Origin: Fidelibacterota bacterium
Lineage (GTDB): Bacteria; Marinisomatota; Marinisomatia; Marinisomatales; S15-B10
DNA: 64,000 bases
Assembly (NCBI GenBank): GCA_002715465.1
Contig: PAYY01000007.1
Span: 228,475-292,474 of the forward strand
Direction: 5' to 3'
The stretch's first letter is position 1, and every line of letters starts with the position of its first letter. This document shows, piece by piece, positions 8,809-18,363 of this stretch. The notes below the pieces were generated by a model. It made no database searches. It was not told the DNA's origin and saw only the letters and a program-made list of their open reading frames with translations. Both the position numbers and the translations under genes were made by a program.

Positions 8809-9162
8809 TTATTCTCCTGATTTAGAGGTTTTTTTAATCTTTTTTGTTTTGTCTATTTTAATCGCTTCAATTTGGATTAAGGTATAATCTTGACGATGGG
8901 TGTTTTTTACTCGATAACCTTTTCGACGTTTTTTCTTGAAAACAGGTACTTTTTTCTCTCGTCCATGTGACAGAATTGAGGCTTCAATTTTGAATCCTGG
9001 TACAGTTGGTTGACCAACAGTTATTGCATCCCCATCATCTATAAGCAACACCTTATGAAAGGAAACCTTATTACCAATATCTTCATTCTGATGTGGGATT
9101 TTTATTTCATGACCTTTTTCAACACGAAATTGTTTACCTGATATATCTATTATTGCATACAT
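8809..9162 (-). CDS. rplU: 50S ribosomal protein L21
   Basis: Large-subunit ribosomal protein L21, binding 23S rRNA. It opens [17 protein letters not shown] and carries the signature [18 protein letters not shown] near 78-95. At 117 aa it is slightly longer than the roughly 103-aa standard because of a lysine-rich C-terminal tail. It is followed immediately by rpmA and preceded, about 60 bases upstream, by the RNase G gene. Confidence 0.98.
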   Translation of the reverse strand: MYAIIDISGKQFRVEKGHEIKIPHQNEDIGNKVSFHKVLLIDDGDAITVGQPTVPGFKIEASILSHGREKKVPVFKKKRRKGYRVKNTHRQDYTLIQIEAIKIDKTKKIKKTSKSGE

Positions 9163-9220
9163 AGTTTTTTATGAGTTTTTAAGCTTGGAAAGTTATCTAT
9201 TTGTTTATAGATGTGTCAAG

Positions 9221-10768
9221 CTATACTTCTTTAGTTAATTCTTCTCCATTTTTTCTTGAAAAAAAACGATATTCAGTTGGCCCTAATAATTTATCTTGTT
9301 TTAACTCAATGTGGATAAAGTTTTTCCACATAAAATTTCGAATAACTTTCTTCTTAGACTCTTGAATATAATTAAACATATTTGGATGAACTTTCAGTGT
9401 TAGTCGTCTTTCACGTCTCTTTCTTTTAAAGTTTCTTATCCAACTATCAATCTCACTAATTATAGAATCCTTTGATGTTATCCTACCACTTCCGCTACAA
9501 GTAGGACAAACTTCACTGAGAGAATCTCTAAGAGAGAGACGAATACGTTGCCGGGTCATTTCTAATAATCCAAATTCACTAATAGGAGAAACAGCCATTT
9601 TTGCGCGATCTTTTTTTAGTTCACGTTTTAATTCATTATAGACTTTTTTTCTATTAGCTTCATCAAACATATCGATAAAATCTATAACAATTAATCCACC
9701 AATATCTCGAAGCCTCAATTGTTGAGCAACAGCCTTGGCAGCTTCAAGGTTGATTTTTAAAGAATTTGATTCATGGTTTCCCTTGCCGACAAAACGCCCA
9801 CTATTAACATCAATTACAACCATGGCTTCTGTATGTTCTATAATTATATAAGCACCGCTTTTTAACCAAACATTCCGTTTCATTGACTTGATAATCTCTT
9901 CATCAATCTTATGATGAGTAAACATGGGAGTTTTTCCACGATAAAGTTCTAAACGGGAAGCCATTTCAGGTGACACATTTTGAATATATCTATGTGTTTG
10001 ACGATGAATTTTTCTTGAATCCAATGTAATTTTATTAATATCATCACCTAGTATGTCTCTGATAACAGTTGACACTGTTTCCATGTCCTTAAAGATTATT
10101 GTAGGTGCTTCAGCATTTTTGGATTTTCTTTCCAGAGTTCTCCATTGTTTCAATAGGGCGTCAAAATCTTTTTTGATAATGGTATCACTTTTTCCTTCTG
10201 ATTCAGTTCTTACAATTAGACCTATATCCTTAGGCAAAAATTCTTGAATAAGTTTTCTTAATCGGCGTTTTTCATATTTATCCCATATTTTTTTTGATAT
10301 TCCAATAAAGTTAGTATTTGGTATTAAAACTACAAGATGACCTGGCAGGGCTAAATTTGTGGTTACCCTAGGGCCTTTTCCTGAGAATGGCTCTTTGATT
10401 ACTTGAATAAGAATTTCTTGTTCTTTTTGAAGCTCAACTTCAATATCCTTATGAACTATATGTTTTATCTTTTTACGGGGCCTTTTTTTAATTGATGCTT
10501 CATCTTCTTCATCTTCTGTAGTGGCATGTTTTAGGTACTCTGGGTTATTAATTTCAGAAAAAGGGAGAAATGCATTGATTTTATGACCAATATCTACAAA
10601 AGCTGCCTGCATTCCGGGCAACACATTCTCTACTTTACCTTTGTAGATGTTACCGATTATACCCATATCTTCCGGTTTTTCTACAAAGAACTCAACTAGG
10701 GATCCATCTTCTTGGATAGCTATACGCCTTTCGGTTGCCGTATCACTAACAAAAATTTCTTTACGCAT
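9221..10768 (-). CDS. rng: ribonuclease G/E family endoribonuclease
   Basis: Single-strand endoribonuclease for rRNA processing and mRNA turnover. From the chosen start (515 aa), an S1 RNA-binding domain covers about 37-130 with a charged insertion (EDEEDEASIKKRPRKK), then the DNase I-like catalytic domain with metal ligands D320 (AMVVIDVNSG) and D363 (LIVIDFIDM). The zinc-link CPTCSGSGR has C421 and C424. There is no long C-terminal degradosome scaffold, so it resembles RNase G more than E. coli RNase E. I chose the ATG at 10768 because AAGGAAATCC precedes it and the sequence MRKEIF matches the family start; an ATG at 10795 and a TTG at 10813 lie upstream. The long structured leader could mediate autoregulation. 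Confidence 0.93.
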   Translation of the reverse strand: MRKEIFVSDTATERRIAIQEDGSLVEFFVEKPEDMGIIGNIYKGKVENVLPGMQAAFVDIGHKINAFLPFSEINNPEYLKHATTEDEEDEASIKKRPRKKIKHIVHKDIEVELQKEQEILIQVIKEPFSGKGPRVTTNLALPGHLVVLIPNTNFIGISKKIWDKYEKRRLRKLIQEFLPKDIGLIVRTESEGKSDTIIKKDFDALLKQWRTLERKSKNAEAPTIIFKDMETVSTVIRDILGDDINKITLDSRKIHRQTHRYIQNVSPEMASRLELYRGKTPMFTHHKIDEEIIKSMKRNVWLKSGAYIIIEHTEAMVVIDVNSGRFVGKGNHESNSLKINLEAAKAVAQQLRLRDIGGLIVIDFIDMFDEANRKKVYNELKRELKKDRAKMAVSPISEFGLLEMTRQRIRLSLRDSLSEVCPTCSGSGRITSKDSIISEIDSWIRNFKRKRRERRLTLKVHPNMFNYIQESKKKVIRNFMWKNFIHIELKQDKLLGPTEYRFFSRKNGEELTKEV

Positions 10769-10848
10769 AAGGATTTCCTTTCTGCTTAGTGCCATATAAA
10801 CAGCACCTGCCAAGACTGTTTAGGCGAACTCTTCTCAATTATAAATAG

Positions 10849-10889
10849 AGTGCACATAATTTTATTAATAGGTTTGTTCAGTGTGCACT
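10849..10889. repeat. inverted repeat AGTGCACA...TGTGCACT in the rng leader
   Basis: Perfect 8-base inverted repeat, AGTGCACA (10849-10856) and TGTGCACT (10882-10889), separated by 25 bases. It lies 80-120 bases upstream of the chosen rng start on the minus strand. It could be a hairpin in the rng leader or a spaced protein-binding site. Nothing else is visible between 10769 and 10890. Confidence 0.35.
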
Positions 10890-10891
10890 GA

Positions 10892-11053
10892 CTTATTTTT
10901 TGCTTACTATGGCAAGCTATAAGGGAGGTACTAGTAAGGAAGGTAAAAAAAACTCTTTTTTTACTGAAATCGATGCCATTAGGCAAAATCGAAAACACTT
11001 ATCTCAAAAAAACTAGGGACCTTCCATGGTCTCCCTCAACACTTAAAAATAAG
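10892..11053. ncRNA. candidate rod-shaped structured RNA between rng and metH
   Basis: No gene fits the roughly 400 bases between rng and metH, but this part can fold into one long interrupted hairpin. CTTATTTTT (10892-10900) pairs with AAAAATAAG (11045-11053). AGGGAG (10922-10927) pairs with CTCCCT (11031-11036). GGAAGGT (10938-10944) pairs with ACCTTCC (11019-11025). Seven T (10956-10962) pair with seven A (11006-11012), around an inner hairpin TCGATGCC/GGCA..TCGA. The rod with an internal bubble recalls 6S RNA, or a structured 5' leader of rng read on the minus strand. The strand is undecided and no family signature was recognised. Confidence 0.35.
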
Positions 11054-11087
11054 CCCAAAAATAGCCTTACAAAAGGTTTTTGTAAAA

Positions 11088-11115
11088 TTGATTAAAATTC
11101 TTCCGTTTAGATAAT
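11088..11115 (+). promoter_or_regulatory. candidate sigma70-type promoter for metH
   Basis: TTGATT (11088-11093) and GATAAT (11110-11115) are separated by 16 bases. They match the -35 and -10 consensus at four and five of six positions. Transcription would start near 11122 and give a leader of about 94 bases before the metH ATG. This is a prediction from base pattern only; the promoter consensus of this lineage is not known to me. Confidence 0.35.
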
Positions 11116-11121
11116 AAAGAT

Positions 11122-11185
11122 CCGTAAAATCTATAAGGTGAGTATATGCCAAATTAATGTGAACAGGATAATACTTAAAGGCTAA
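11122..11185 (+). promoter_or_regulatory. metH: possible regulatory leader (pseudoknot-like) upstream of metH
   Basis: This roughly 64-base leader can form a 7-bp stem, TGAGTAT (11139-11145) with ATACTTA (11171-11177). GCC in its loop (11148-11150) could pair with GGC at 11180-11182, an H-type pseudoknot. The 3' side then reads GGCTAAAAACC, which recalls the GCTAAAAA of SAM-II/SAM-V riboswitch cores, and the leader runs straight into a terminator-like hairpin. The match is too partial to name a riboswitch class, and the rest of the SAM-II core is not recognisable. Confidence 0.25.
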
Positions 11186-11214
11186 AAACCCCGATTAACA
11201 CTGGGGTTTTTTAT
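11183..11214 (+). terminator. terminator-like hairpin abutting the metH start codon
   Basis: AAAAACCCC and GGGGTTTTT form a 9-bp stem around a 10-base loop, followed by a T-run and the ATG of metH only four bases later. As read on the plus strand it has the form of an intrinsic terminator, so metH expression would depend on reading through or refolding it. It also leaves no room for a normal ribosome binding site. The A-run on the other side makes it potentially bidirectional. Confidence 0.6.
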
Positions 11215-11215
11215 T

Positions 11216-14200
11216 ATGGACAATATAAAAGAAATACTTAAAAATAAAATTCTTGTTATAGATGGTGGCATGGGTACAATGTTACAGTCTTATGGATTAG
11301 AAGAAGTTGATTTTCGTGGTGAATTATTAAAAAACAATTTCTTAGATCTGAAAGGTAATAATGATATCCTAAGCCTAACATGTCCAGATCTCATAGAAAA
11401 GGTGCACACAGATTTTATTGAGGCGGGAGCGAATTTAATAGAAACAAATACTTTTAATGCAAATTCCATAAGCCAAGCTGATTATGGAACACAGAAATTA
11501 GTTTATGATATGAATGTTCGTTCAGTTGGAATTGCAAAAAAAGCTATAGAAAATTATAGTGATCGCAATCTCTTTGTCTGTGGTGCAATTGGCCCTACAA
11601 ATAAAACAGCATCTTTATCTCCTGATGTAAATGATCCAGGATTTCGAAATGTTAATTTTGATGAGTTAGTGATTGCTTATAGTGAACAAATCTCAGGACT
11701 TTTGGATGGCGGTGTAGATATTTTGTTAGTGGAGACAGTTTTTGACACTCTTAATTGTAAGGCAGCTTTATTTGCTATACGGTCAATCTTCGATGATCGT
11801 AAAATCAAAATTCCTGTTATGGTATCTGGTACAATTACTGATGCTAGTGGACGAACTCTTTCTGGGCAAACCGTTGAAGCATTTTGGCATTCTATTCGCC
11901 ATGGAGAACTAACGGCTGTTGGTCTAAATTGTGCCTTAGGTGCTGAAGAAATCCGACCTTGGTTGAATGACTTGTCAAGTATAGCTGATATAAATGTTTT
12001 TGTTTATCCTAATGCGGGGCTTCCCAATGAATTTGGAGAGTATGATCAATCGCCAGAATCTATGGCATTAGTAATTAAAGAATTTGCTCAAAGTGGTTTA
12101 GTTAATATGGTCGGTGGTTGTTGTGGAACTACTCCTCAACATATAAAGGCGATAGCTCAAGTTGTGGAAAAATTGAAGCCACGAATTATATCTAGCACAA
12201 ATTTTTTAACAAAATTAAGTGGTCTTGAAGCATTGACTATACGTCCTGAAAGCAATTTTATTAATGTAGGTGAACGGACTAATGTTACAGGTTCTGCCCG
12301 TTTCCGTCGATTAATCAAGGAAGAAAATTTTGAAGAAGCTTTATCTGTAGCTCAAGAGCAAATAGATAATGGAGCCCAGATCATTGATATCAATATGGAT
12401 GAAGGACTTTTGGATTCAGAAAAATCTATGGAACTATTTCTCCGTCTCATTGCATCTGAACCAGAAATTGCAACGGTTCCTATAATGTTAGATTCATCTA
12501 AGTGGTCTGTTTTAGAAATAGGTCTCAAGAATATCCAAGGAAAAGGGATTGTAAATTCTATTTCTTTGAAAGAGGGAGAGGATGAATTTAAACGACTAGC
12601 TTTACTTATAAAAAAATATGGTGCTGCTGTCGTAGTAATGGCTTTTGATGAACAAGGGCAGGCTGATACTTATGATAAAAAAGTAAACGTATGTACAAGA
12701 GCATATAATATATTAAAAGAAGTTAGATTTCCGTTAGAAGATATAATTTTAGACCCCAATATTTTTGCTGTAGCAACAGGGATAAAAGAACATAATGAAT
12801 ATGCCCTAGCTTATATTAATGCAACAAGAACGTTGAAAGAGACTCTGCCCCATATTCACATCAGTGGTGGTCTTAGCAACTTATCTTTTTCGTTTCGAGG
12901 AAATAATGGCGTAAGAGAGGCTATGCATTCAGTTTTTCTCTACCATGCAATTCAGGTTGGAATGGATATGGGTATCGTAAATGCTGGTCAGTTAGCTGTA
13001 TATGATGAAATTAATAAAAAATTAAAAGTTTGTGTTGAAGATGTTCTTTTTAACCACTCTGAAGATGCTACTGAGCGATTAGTAAATATTGCTGAAAAGC
13101 ATTTAGGTACAAAAAATCCAGCTAAAAAAGATTTATCGTGGCGCCAAAGTGTAGTGGAGAAGCGCCTGATCCATGCACTGGTAGAAGGATCAAGTGATTT
13201 TGTGATAGAAGATACAGAAGAAGCAAGGAGAAAATTTGACAAACCCATAGAAGTTATCGAAGGACCGCTAATGGATGGGATGAATATTGTAGGTGATTTA
13301 TTTGGGTCTGGTAAAATGTTCTTGCCCCAAGTAGTGAAATCGGCTAGAGTTATGAAGAAGGCTGTTGCACATTTGATTCCATTTATTCAAGAAGAAAAAA
13401 GAAATCAAGGAATTATCGGGAAATCAAATGGAAAGATTGTTATGGCGACTGTTAAAGGAGATGTTCATGACATTGGTAAAAATATTGTTGGTGTTGTATT
13501 AGGATGTAATGGATATGAAGTCATTGATTTAGGTGTGATGGTTTCATCGGATAAAATACTCTCAGTGGCGAAAGATGAAGTCGCTGATATAATTGGATTA
13601 TCAGGTCTAATTACACCAAGTTTAGATGAAATGATTAATGTTGCTAAAGAAATGGAAAGACTGCAATTTGACATCCCTCTTTTAATTGGTGGTGCAACTA
13701 CATCTTCAACACACACAGCTGTAAAAATTGAAGAACAATATTCTGGTCCTACTGTACATGTTTTAGATGCATCTCGTTGTGTTGGTGTAGTTAGTAAACT
13801 GATGAATCCAGAAAAAAGAAATTCATTTATTGATGATTGTAGGAATAACTATTTAAACATTCGTGAAAAACGTCAGAATAAAAAGGAATTAAAAAAACTT
13901 ACCATTGAAGAAGCTAGAAAAAGAAAATTGACCATCAATTGGAATAACTATTTACCTCCAAAACCAAAAAAAGAAACATTGGTCGTATTTGATGATTACT
14001 CTCTTGAGGAATTAACATCATATATTGATTGGTCACCATTTTTTCATGCATGGGAATTCAAAGGAAAATATCCAATGATTCTCCAAAATGAGAAGTATGG
14101 TAGTGAGGCAACTAAACTATTTCAAGATTGTCAAGTTCTATTAGAAAGAATGATTTCAGAGAAATTAATTATTGCTAAAGGAGTATTTAGTATATATCCA

Positions 14201-14752
14201 GCTTATGCCAAAGACGAAACTGTTTTTTTGAGGGATATTAATTTTCACTTTCCAAGACAATTAGTAGATAAAGGTCCTGATGGAATAAATTATAGTTTAG
14301 CAGATTTCATTGCACCAGAAAAAGATTGGCTCGGACTTTTTGCTGTAACAGCAGGACATGGTGTAAAAGAATTGTCTAAATTATTTGAGTCTCAGAATGA
14401 TGATTATAATGCAATTATGACAAAAGTAATTGCTGATCGATTAGCGGAAGCGTTTGCTGAGCGAATGCACCAAAGGGTTAGAAAAGAATTTTGGGGGTAT
14501 GACGAAAAAGAAAGTCTTCTAATTGAAGATATAATAAGAGAAAAATACAAAGGCATTAGACCAGCACCTGGATATCCTGCTTGTCCTGATCATAGAGAAA
14601 AGGATAAAATTTGGAGGCTCCTAGAAGTTGAAAAGAATACGGGTATTTCACTGACAGAAACTAGAGCTATGCTACCTGCTTCTTCAGTATCAGGATGGTA
14701 TTTTTCTCATCCTGATTCCCAATATTTTTCAGTTGGTTCCAATAATATCTAA
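11216..14752 (+). CDS. metH: cobalamin-dependent methionine synthase
   Basis: Full-length B12-dependent methionine synthase, 1178 aa, all four modules in order. The homocysteine barrel (about 1-325) has zinc ligands C239, C302 and C303. The methyltetrahydrofolate (pterin) barrel spans about 340-620 ([11 protein letters not shown]...). The cobalamin cap and Rossmann domain span about 630-880, with DVHDIG placing the axial ligand at His751. The SAM-dependent reactivation domain spans about 905-1178 ([28 protein letters not shown]). It makes methionine from homocysteine in the cytoplasm. The start codon lies directly after a terminator-like hairpin with no Shine-Dalgarno, which suggests leader control. 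Confidence 0.98.
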   Translation: MDNIKEILKNKILVIDGGMGTMLQSYGLEEVDFRGELLKNNFLDLKGNNDILSLTCPDLIEKVHTDFIEAGANLIETNTFNANSISQADYGTQKLVYDMNVRSVGIAKKAIENYSDRNLFVCGAIGPTNKTASLSPDVNDPGFRNVNFDELVIAYSEQISGLLDGGVDILLVETVFDTLNCKAALFAIRSIFDDRKIKIPVMVSGTITDASGRTLSGQTVEAFWHSIRHGELTAVGLNCALGAEEIRPWLNDLSSIADINVFVYPNAGLPNEFGEYDQSPESMALVIKEFAQSGLVNMVGGCCGTTPQHIKAIAQVVEKLKPRIISSTNFLTKLSGLEALTIRPESNFINVGERTNVTGSARFRRLIKEENFEEALSVAQEQIDNGAQIIDINMDEGLLDSEKSMELFLRLIASEPEIATVPIMLDSSKWSVLEIGLKNIQGKGIVNSISLKEGEDEFKRLALLIKKYGAAVVVMAFDEQGQADTYDKKVNVCTRAYNILKEVRFPLEDIILDPNIFAVATGIKEHNEYALAYINATRTLKETLPHIHISGGLSNLSFSFRGNNGVREAMHSVFLYHAIQVGMDMGIVNAGQLAVYDEINKKLKVCVEDVLFNHSEDATERLVNIAEKHLGTKNPAKKDLSWRQSVVEKRLIHALVEGSSDFVIEDTEEARRKFDKPIEVIEGPLMDGMNIVGDLFGSGKMFLPQVVKSARVMKKAVAHLIPFIQEEKRNQGIIGKSNGKIVMATVKGDVHDIGKNIVGVVLGCNGYEVIDLGVMVSSDKILSVAKDEVADIIGLSGLITPSLDEMINVAKEMERLQFDIPLLIGGATTSSTHTAVKIEEQYSGPTVHVLDASRCVGVVSKLMNPEKRNSFIDDCRNNYLNIREKRQNKKELKKLTIEEARKRKLTINWNNYLPPKPKKETLVVFDDYSLEELTSYIDWSPFFHAWEFKGKYPMILQNEKYGSEATKLFQDCQVLLERMISEKLIIAKGVFSIYPAYAKDETVFLRDINFHFPRQLVDKGPDGINYSLADFIAPEKDWLGLFAVTAGHGVKELSKLFESQNDDYNAIMTKVIADRLAEAFAERMHQRVRKEFWGYDEKESLLIEDIIREKYKGIRPAPGYPACPDHREKDKIWRLLEVEKNTGISLTETRAMLPASSVSGWYFSHPDSQYFSVGSNNI

Positions 14753-14797
14753 TGAAAAACTGTCTTCTTTTTTTCTGTATTTGTCTAATTTTAACGT

Positions 14798-15592
14798 ATG
14801 CAGTATGAGCTTGATGTTGCGATAAATGCGGCTTTAAAAGCCGGCGAGATTCTCCTCGATTATTATTATAGGAATTATGATGTAAAAGATAAAGGTACAT
14901 CTCCGATGTATTCAGGTCTAAATCCAGTTACAGATGCAGATCGTGCCTCTGATAATTATTTAAGGGAAATATTAACCTCTGAATTCCCACAGTATGGTTG
15001 GTTTTCTGAAGAAACTAAAGACTCTCCAGATCGTCTTTATAAGGATAGAGTGTGGATTGTTGATCCTTTAGATGGTACAAAGGAATATATTGATAAAATT
15101 CCGATGTGGGTTGTAAGCATTGCTTTAGTTGAGAATAAAGAACCAATATTAGGTGTACTTTATAATCCAGAAAAAGAAGAAATATTTACAGCTGTAACAG
15201 GTAAAGGAGCTTTTTATAATGGTAAATCTGTTACTTGCTCTAAATTGACAGAGCTTTCCAAAATGATTATTCTCAATAGTAGGACAGAGACCAGAGATGG
15301 TTTATGGCTTCCCTTTAAAGAAGTATTTAAAGAATTGAAGGGAGTAGGTAGTGTTGCCTACAAGCTTGGATTGACGGCAGCAGCTAAAGCTGATATATTT
15401 GCGACTTTACGTCCTAAAAATGAATGGGACGTTTGTGCTGGACACTGCATTATCAATGAAGCAGGAGGAATGATGATTGATTTGAAAGGGAATGAAGTAA
15501 CTTATAATAATAAGAATCCTCTATTCAGTCCTGGGTTAGTGGCGGGAAATCCTATGGTTGTAAAGAAGGTATTACGTTTATTGACTTTATAG
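14798..15592 (+). CDS. cysQ: CysQ-like 3'(2'),5'-bisphosphate nucleotidase / inositol phosphatase family
   Basis: Metal-dependent phosphatase of the inositol monophosphatase fold. E71-E72 (SEE) and D89-P-L-D92-G-T94 are the metal ligands, and NEWDVCAGH near 210-218 supplies the last one. DPLDGTKEYI is the CysQ form, as opposed to the DPIDGT.N of inositol phosphatases, so the likely substrate is 3'-phosphoadenosine 5'-phosphate from sulfate assimilation. The length, 264 aa, is normal. It lies 45 bases after metH in the same direction, a sensible sulfur-metabolism neighbour. Confidence 0.85.
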   Translation: MQYELDVAINAALKAGEILLDYYYRNYDVKDKGTSPMYSGLNPVTDADRASDNYLREILTSEFPQYGWFSEETKDSPDRLYKDRVWIVDPLDGTKEYIDKIPMWVVSIALVENKEPILGVLYNPEKEEIFTAVTGKGAFYNGKSVTCSKLTELSKMIILNSRTETRDGLWLPFKEVFKELKGVGSVAYKLGLTAAAKADIFATLRPKNEWDVCAGHCIINEAGGMMIDLKGNEVTYNNKNPLFSPGLVAGNPMVVKKVLRLLTL

Positions 15593-15618
15593 ATACAAAA
15601 ACTTATGGTGGTAAAAAA

Positions 15619-16575
15619 ATGAATGATTTGCCTAAAGATGCTATACCATGCTTGGACAAAGGTTTTTTACGTTTAGTTGATTCAATGGGAGGAGATGGAG
15701 CTATTGTACAGGCCGCACGAGTTAGTTATGGAAAAGGAACTAAGAAGATTAGTCAAGATAGAGGACTTATACGGTATTTAATGCGCCACCGTCACACTAC
15801 TCCTTTTGAAATGGTAGAGTTTAAATTTCACGCTAAAATGCCTATCTTTGTAGCAAGACAGTGGGTTAGACATAGGACAGCTAATATTAACGAATATTCA
15901 CTCCGATACTCAGAAGCTAGAGATGAATTTTATATCCCTAATCCAGAACAAATTCAATTTCAAAGTGTTTTGAATAAACAAGGTAGAAGTGAAGAAGTAC
16001 CTAAAGATTTAAAGGAAAAGGTCCAAAAATATTTTAAAGAAATTTCTGAACGAAGTTTCCAGTTATATAAAGAGATGAATGATGAAGGCGTTGCTAGAGA
16101 GCTTGCACGCGCTATTTTGCCAGTCAATCTTTATACCGAGTGGTATTGGAAGAATGATCTGCATAATCTTCTTCATTTTATTGGACTTAGATCAGATTCT
16201 CATGCCCAATATGAAATTCGAGTTTTTTCAGATGCTATGGGAAAATTCGTAAAGGGTATAGCACCTTTTGCATGGGAAGCATATCAGGACTATGTTGTCA
16301 AAGGTTTACGATTTTCTAATTCAGAACAAAACCTTTTGAAACAAAAACTTCCTAATAGAGTCATTGATGACTTAATTGAAGATATTACATATTCTATTAC
16401 AGCAACTATCTATGACAATAAAAATGATGTAGATCTTTATCCTTTATATCAAAAAAATGGTGGAAAAGATGAAAAGAGTGATTTTAATCTCAAGTGGGAA
16501 TCAGGGGAAATTCAAAAAGGAAATATTCGGGAATTAAGTGAGCTAAGGGAAAAACTTTTGATGATGAAAGGTTAA
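15619..16575 (+). CDS. thyX: flavin-dependent thymidylate synthase ThyX
   Basis: FAD-dependent thymidylate synthase making dTMP from dUMP with methylenetetrahydrofolate and NADPH. The ThyX signature is clear in RQWVRHRTANINEYSLRYS, with the upstream RHRHTTPFEMVEFKF. At 318 aa it is longer than the roughly 220-250 aa classical form, with a charged C-terminal tail after about 250. It may form a folate-linked run with metH and cysQ (gaps of 45 and 26 bases). The dCMP deaminase at 29421 would supply dUMP. Confidence 0.95.
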   Translation: MNDLPKDAIPCLDKGFLRLVDSMGGDGAIVQAARVSYGKGTKKISQDRGLIRYLMRHRHTTPFEMVEFKFHAKMPIFVARQWVRHRTANINEYSLRYSEARDEFYIPNPEQIQFQSVLNKQGRSEEVPKDLKEKVQKYFKEISERSFQLYKEMNDEGVARELARAILPVNLYTEWYWKNDLHNLLHFIGLRSDSHAQYEIRVFSDAMGKFVKGIAPFAWEAYQDYVVKGLRFSNSEQNLLKQKLPNRVIDDLIEDITYSITATIYDNKNDVDLYPLYQKNGGKDEKSDFNLKWESGEIQKGNIRELSELREKLLMMKG

Positions 16576-16592
16576 ATAAGTACTTTACGTAA

Positions 16593-17384
16593 TTAAGCTG
16601 AAGAAAATTTAAGAGAAATCTCATCAGCTGATACTACAATATTACCATCTTCTGTTTTAATTAATGCTGATCCATTTTGATTAATTCCCCAAAAATTACC
16701 AGACATATTTGCTCCCTTTAATTTGAATCTCACAGGTTCTTCTAAGTGATCACATAGTGTTAACCATGTCTTTTTCACTAGATCTATTTCTCCATTTTTT
16801 ATCATATTGATGAAAGGTTCCAAAGAATTCAAAATCCATGCAATAAGCAGTTCGCGTTGGATAGGTGATCCTTTTTCAGTAAAAATAGTCGTTGCATTCG
16901 ATTGAAGTTCTTTTGGGAGCTCTATTTTTTGTTCATTAACATTGATTCCCACACCAATTATTCCCCATATGATCATATCATGTCTAACTCGTGTTTGTAA
17001 TAGAATTCCACCACATTTTTTTCTTGCTAATAAAATATCGTTAGGCCATTTTAAAGTAGGAGACAACCCAAATCTTTTTATTGCTTCTGAGACTGCAATG
17101 CCTGTTGCAAGAGCTAGAAAGCCACTCTTTTTCACAGATATATTTGGCTTAATGAGAACGGAAAAAGTTATAGATTTTCCAGGAGAAGCATACCATGATC
17201 GACCTTTTGTTCCTTTTCCCTGAAATTGTTGATCAGTGATAATTAAAGTCCCATCAGATGTATTATTAGTGTCGATAAGTTCAAAACCTTCTAGGTTAGT
17301 AGATGGAAGTCTTTGATAATATTGAATATCGTGTCCTAAATAGGAAGTCTTTAAGTTTGCTTTAATTAATTGAGTGAAAATCAT
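16593..17384 (-). CDS. birA: biotin-[acetyl-CoA-carboxylase] ligase, monofunctional
   Basis: Biotin protein ligase that adenylates biotin and attaches it to carboxylase carrier domains. The biotinyl-AMP loop is QFQGKGTKGRSWYASPGKS, and LKWPNDILL follows with the substrate-binding lysine region and KCGGILLQ. There is no N-terminal helix-turn-helix, so it should not act as a repressor. A longer frame runs to 17420, but its first codons fall inside a perfect 28-bp palindrome that looks like the terminator of the preceding gene. I therefore start at ATG 17384 (263 aa). Confidence 0.92.
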   Translation of the reverse strand: MIFTQLIKANLKTSYLGHDIQYYQRLPSTNLEGFELIDTNNTSDGTLIITDQQFQGKGTKGRSWYASPGKSITFSVLIKPNISVKKSGFLALATGIAVSEAIKRFGLSPTLKWPNDILLARKKCGGILLQTRVRHDMIIWGIIGVGINVNEQKIELPKELQSNATTIFTEKGSPIQRELLIAWILNSLEPFINMIKNGEIDLVKKTWLTLCDHLEEPVRFKLKGANMSGNFWGINQNGSALIKTEDGNIVVSADEISLKFSSA

Positions 17385-17400
17385 AGATATTACTATAAAC

Positions 17401-17428
17401 AAAAGCCATTGGTTAACCAATGGCTTTT
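17401..17428 (-). terminator. perfect palindromic terminator after the LysM lipoprotein gene
   Basis: A perfect 28-bp palindrome, AAAAGCCATTGG / TTAA / CCAATGGCTTTT, lies 29 bases after the stop of the LysM gene on the minus strand and is followed by TTTTGTTTATAG. Stem and T-run are those of an intrinsic terminator. Because the sequence is fully symmetrical it could also be a dimeric protein-binding site. Its position overlaps the longest possible birA frame and argues for the shorter birA start. Confidence 0.75.
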
Positions 17429-17456
17429 AAGGAATACTTAGAGATAATTGGATCAA

Positions 17457-18089
17457 TTAAGTTTTTGGATCAATATTATCTCTTACTTGAAGTTTCATAC
17501 CAGGATCTAAGAAATTCCCATTTCCATTCAGTTTTTCACTATTGTCTAAATATAAGATGATCCATGCAACTGGGTCACCATAGAGTTTTTCTGCAATCTT
17601 CCAAAGCGTTTCACCAGAGCTTACTTCATACGGAGAAAAACCTGGTTGATATTCTTCAACCTTGTTTTCCCTTTTCAAAGTTAGATAATGGTAGGGGTAG
17701 ATAAGATTAGGATTGTCACCAATTTCTTCTTTATTCCAAGAATAAATTTCTTGCCATTTACGGAAATTTCCATATTCAGCACTTGCTATACTAATGAGGA
17801 AATCACCAGGTACGATCATATATGTATCCCACTCCGTTAGATTGATATTACTATCAATATTTGGACTCTCTGATATATTCTCAATAGGCAAAGTGATATC
17901 TATGGAAGGCCCACTTTGATCGGAATCAATATTATTGTCTGATTGATTTAGGCCCATTCTGTCTAGATCATTAGCCGAGTCAAGATCACGGGTGTCCTCA
18001 GGCGATACAGATGGTGCGGTTTGTTTTCCGCACGAGGCTAAAAGCATCATTAAGGCGAGAGAACCAATTAATAATTTGGTGTTATGCAT
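17457..18089 (-). CDS. LysM-repeat lipoprotein
   Basis: Envelope lipoprotein of 210 aa. The signal peptide ends in LMMLLASC, giving a lipidated Cys20. A disordered acidic linker runs from about 25 to 85. Two LysM peptidoglycan-binding modules follow: the first about 90-140 (YMIVPGDFLISIASAEYG...), the second about 150-205 (YEVSSGETLWKIAEKLYGDP). A GGAG sequence stands 8 bases before the ATG. It probably holds to or scaffolds the cell wall from the outer membrane; no enzymatic domain is present. The 274 bases upstream hold only an AAGGAA/TTCCTT inverted repeat near 18180 and no convincing gene. Confidence 0.85.
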   Translation of the reverse strand: MHNTKLLIGSLALMMLLASCGKQTAPSVSPEDTRDLDSANDLDRMGLNQSDNNIDSDQSGPSIDITLPIENISESPNIDSNINLTEWDTYMIVPGDFLISIASAEYGNFRKWQEIYSWNKEEIGDNPNLIYPYHYLTLKRENKVEEYQPGFSPYEVSSGETLWKIAEKLYGDPVAWIILYLDNSEKLNGNGNFLDPGMKLQVRDNIDPKT

Positions 18090-18363
18090 ATCTTTTTCTC
18101 CATATTTATTGTAAAGCTCTTATGAGTTTTACGCTAAGTCCAACAATCAGTTCCCGCGAACACCAACTGCTTAAAACAAGGAATATTTCCTTATGGACGT
18201 ATATCAACATATGTTTAAAGAGAGGTAATAGTCAATGTCTTTTTTATACAATTGAAAAAAATATCTCAAACTTATTTAAGATAACACTAATATTTTAACC
18301 GAAGAATTATGATGCATTCCACATGTTTTTTTGTTAAGAGTTACTTTTTTATAATTGGTTTAA

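Noticed and set aside
10786..10998. 70-aa minus-strand frame in the rng leader
   Set aside because: It overlaps the rng start and the predicted RNA structure, shows no domain, and its composition does not resemble a protein; the long leader explains the region better.
11122..11215. Calling the metH leader a SAM-II, SAM-V or cobalamin riboswitch outright
   Set aside because: Only a GCTAAAAA-like segment matches; the B12 box is absent and the rest of the SAM-II core is not found, so no class can be named.
18011..18298. 95-aa plus-strand frame upstream of the J-domain gene
   Set aside because: It begins inside the LysM lipoprotein gene on the other strand, has no ribosome binding site and no recognisable features.
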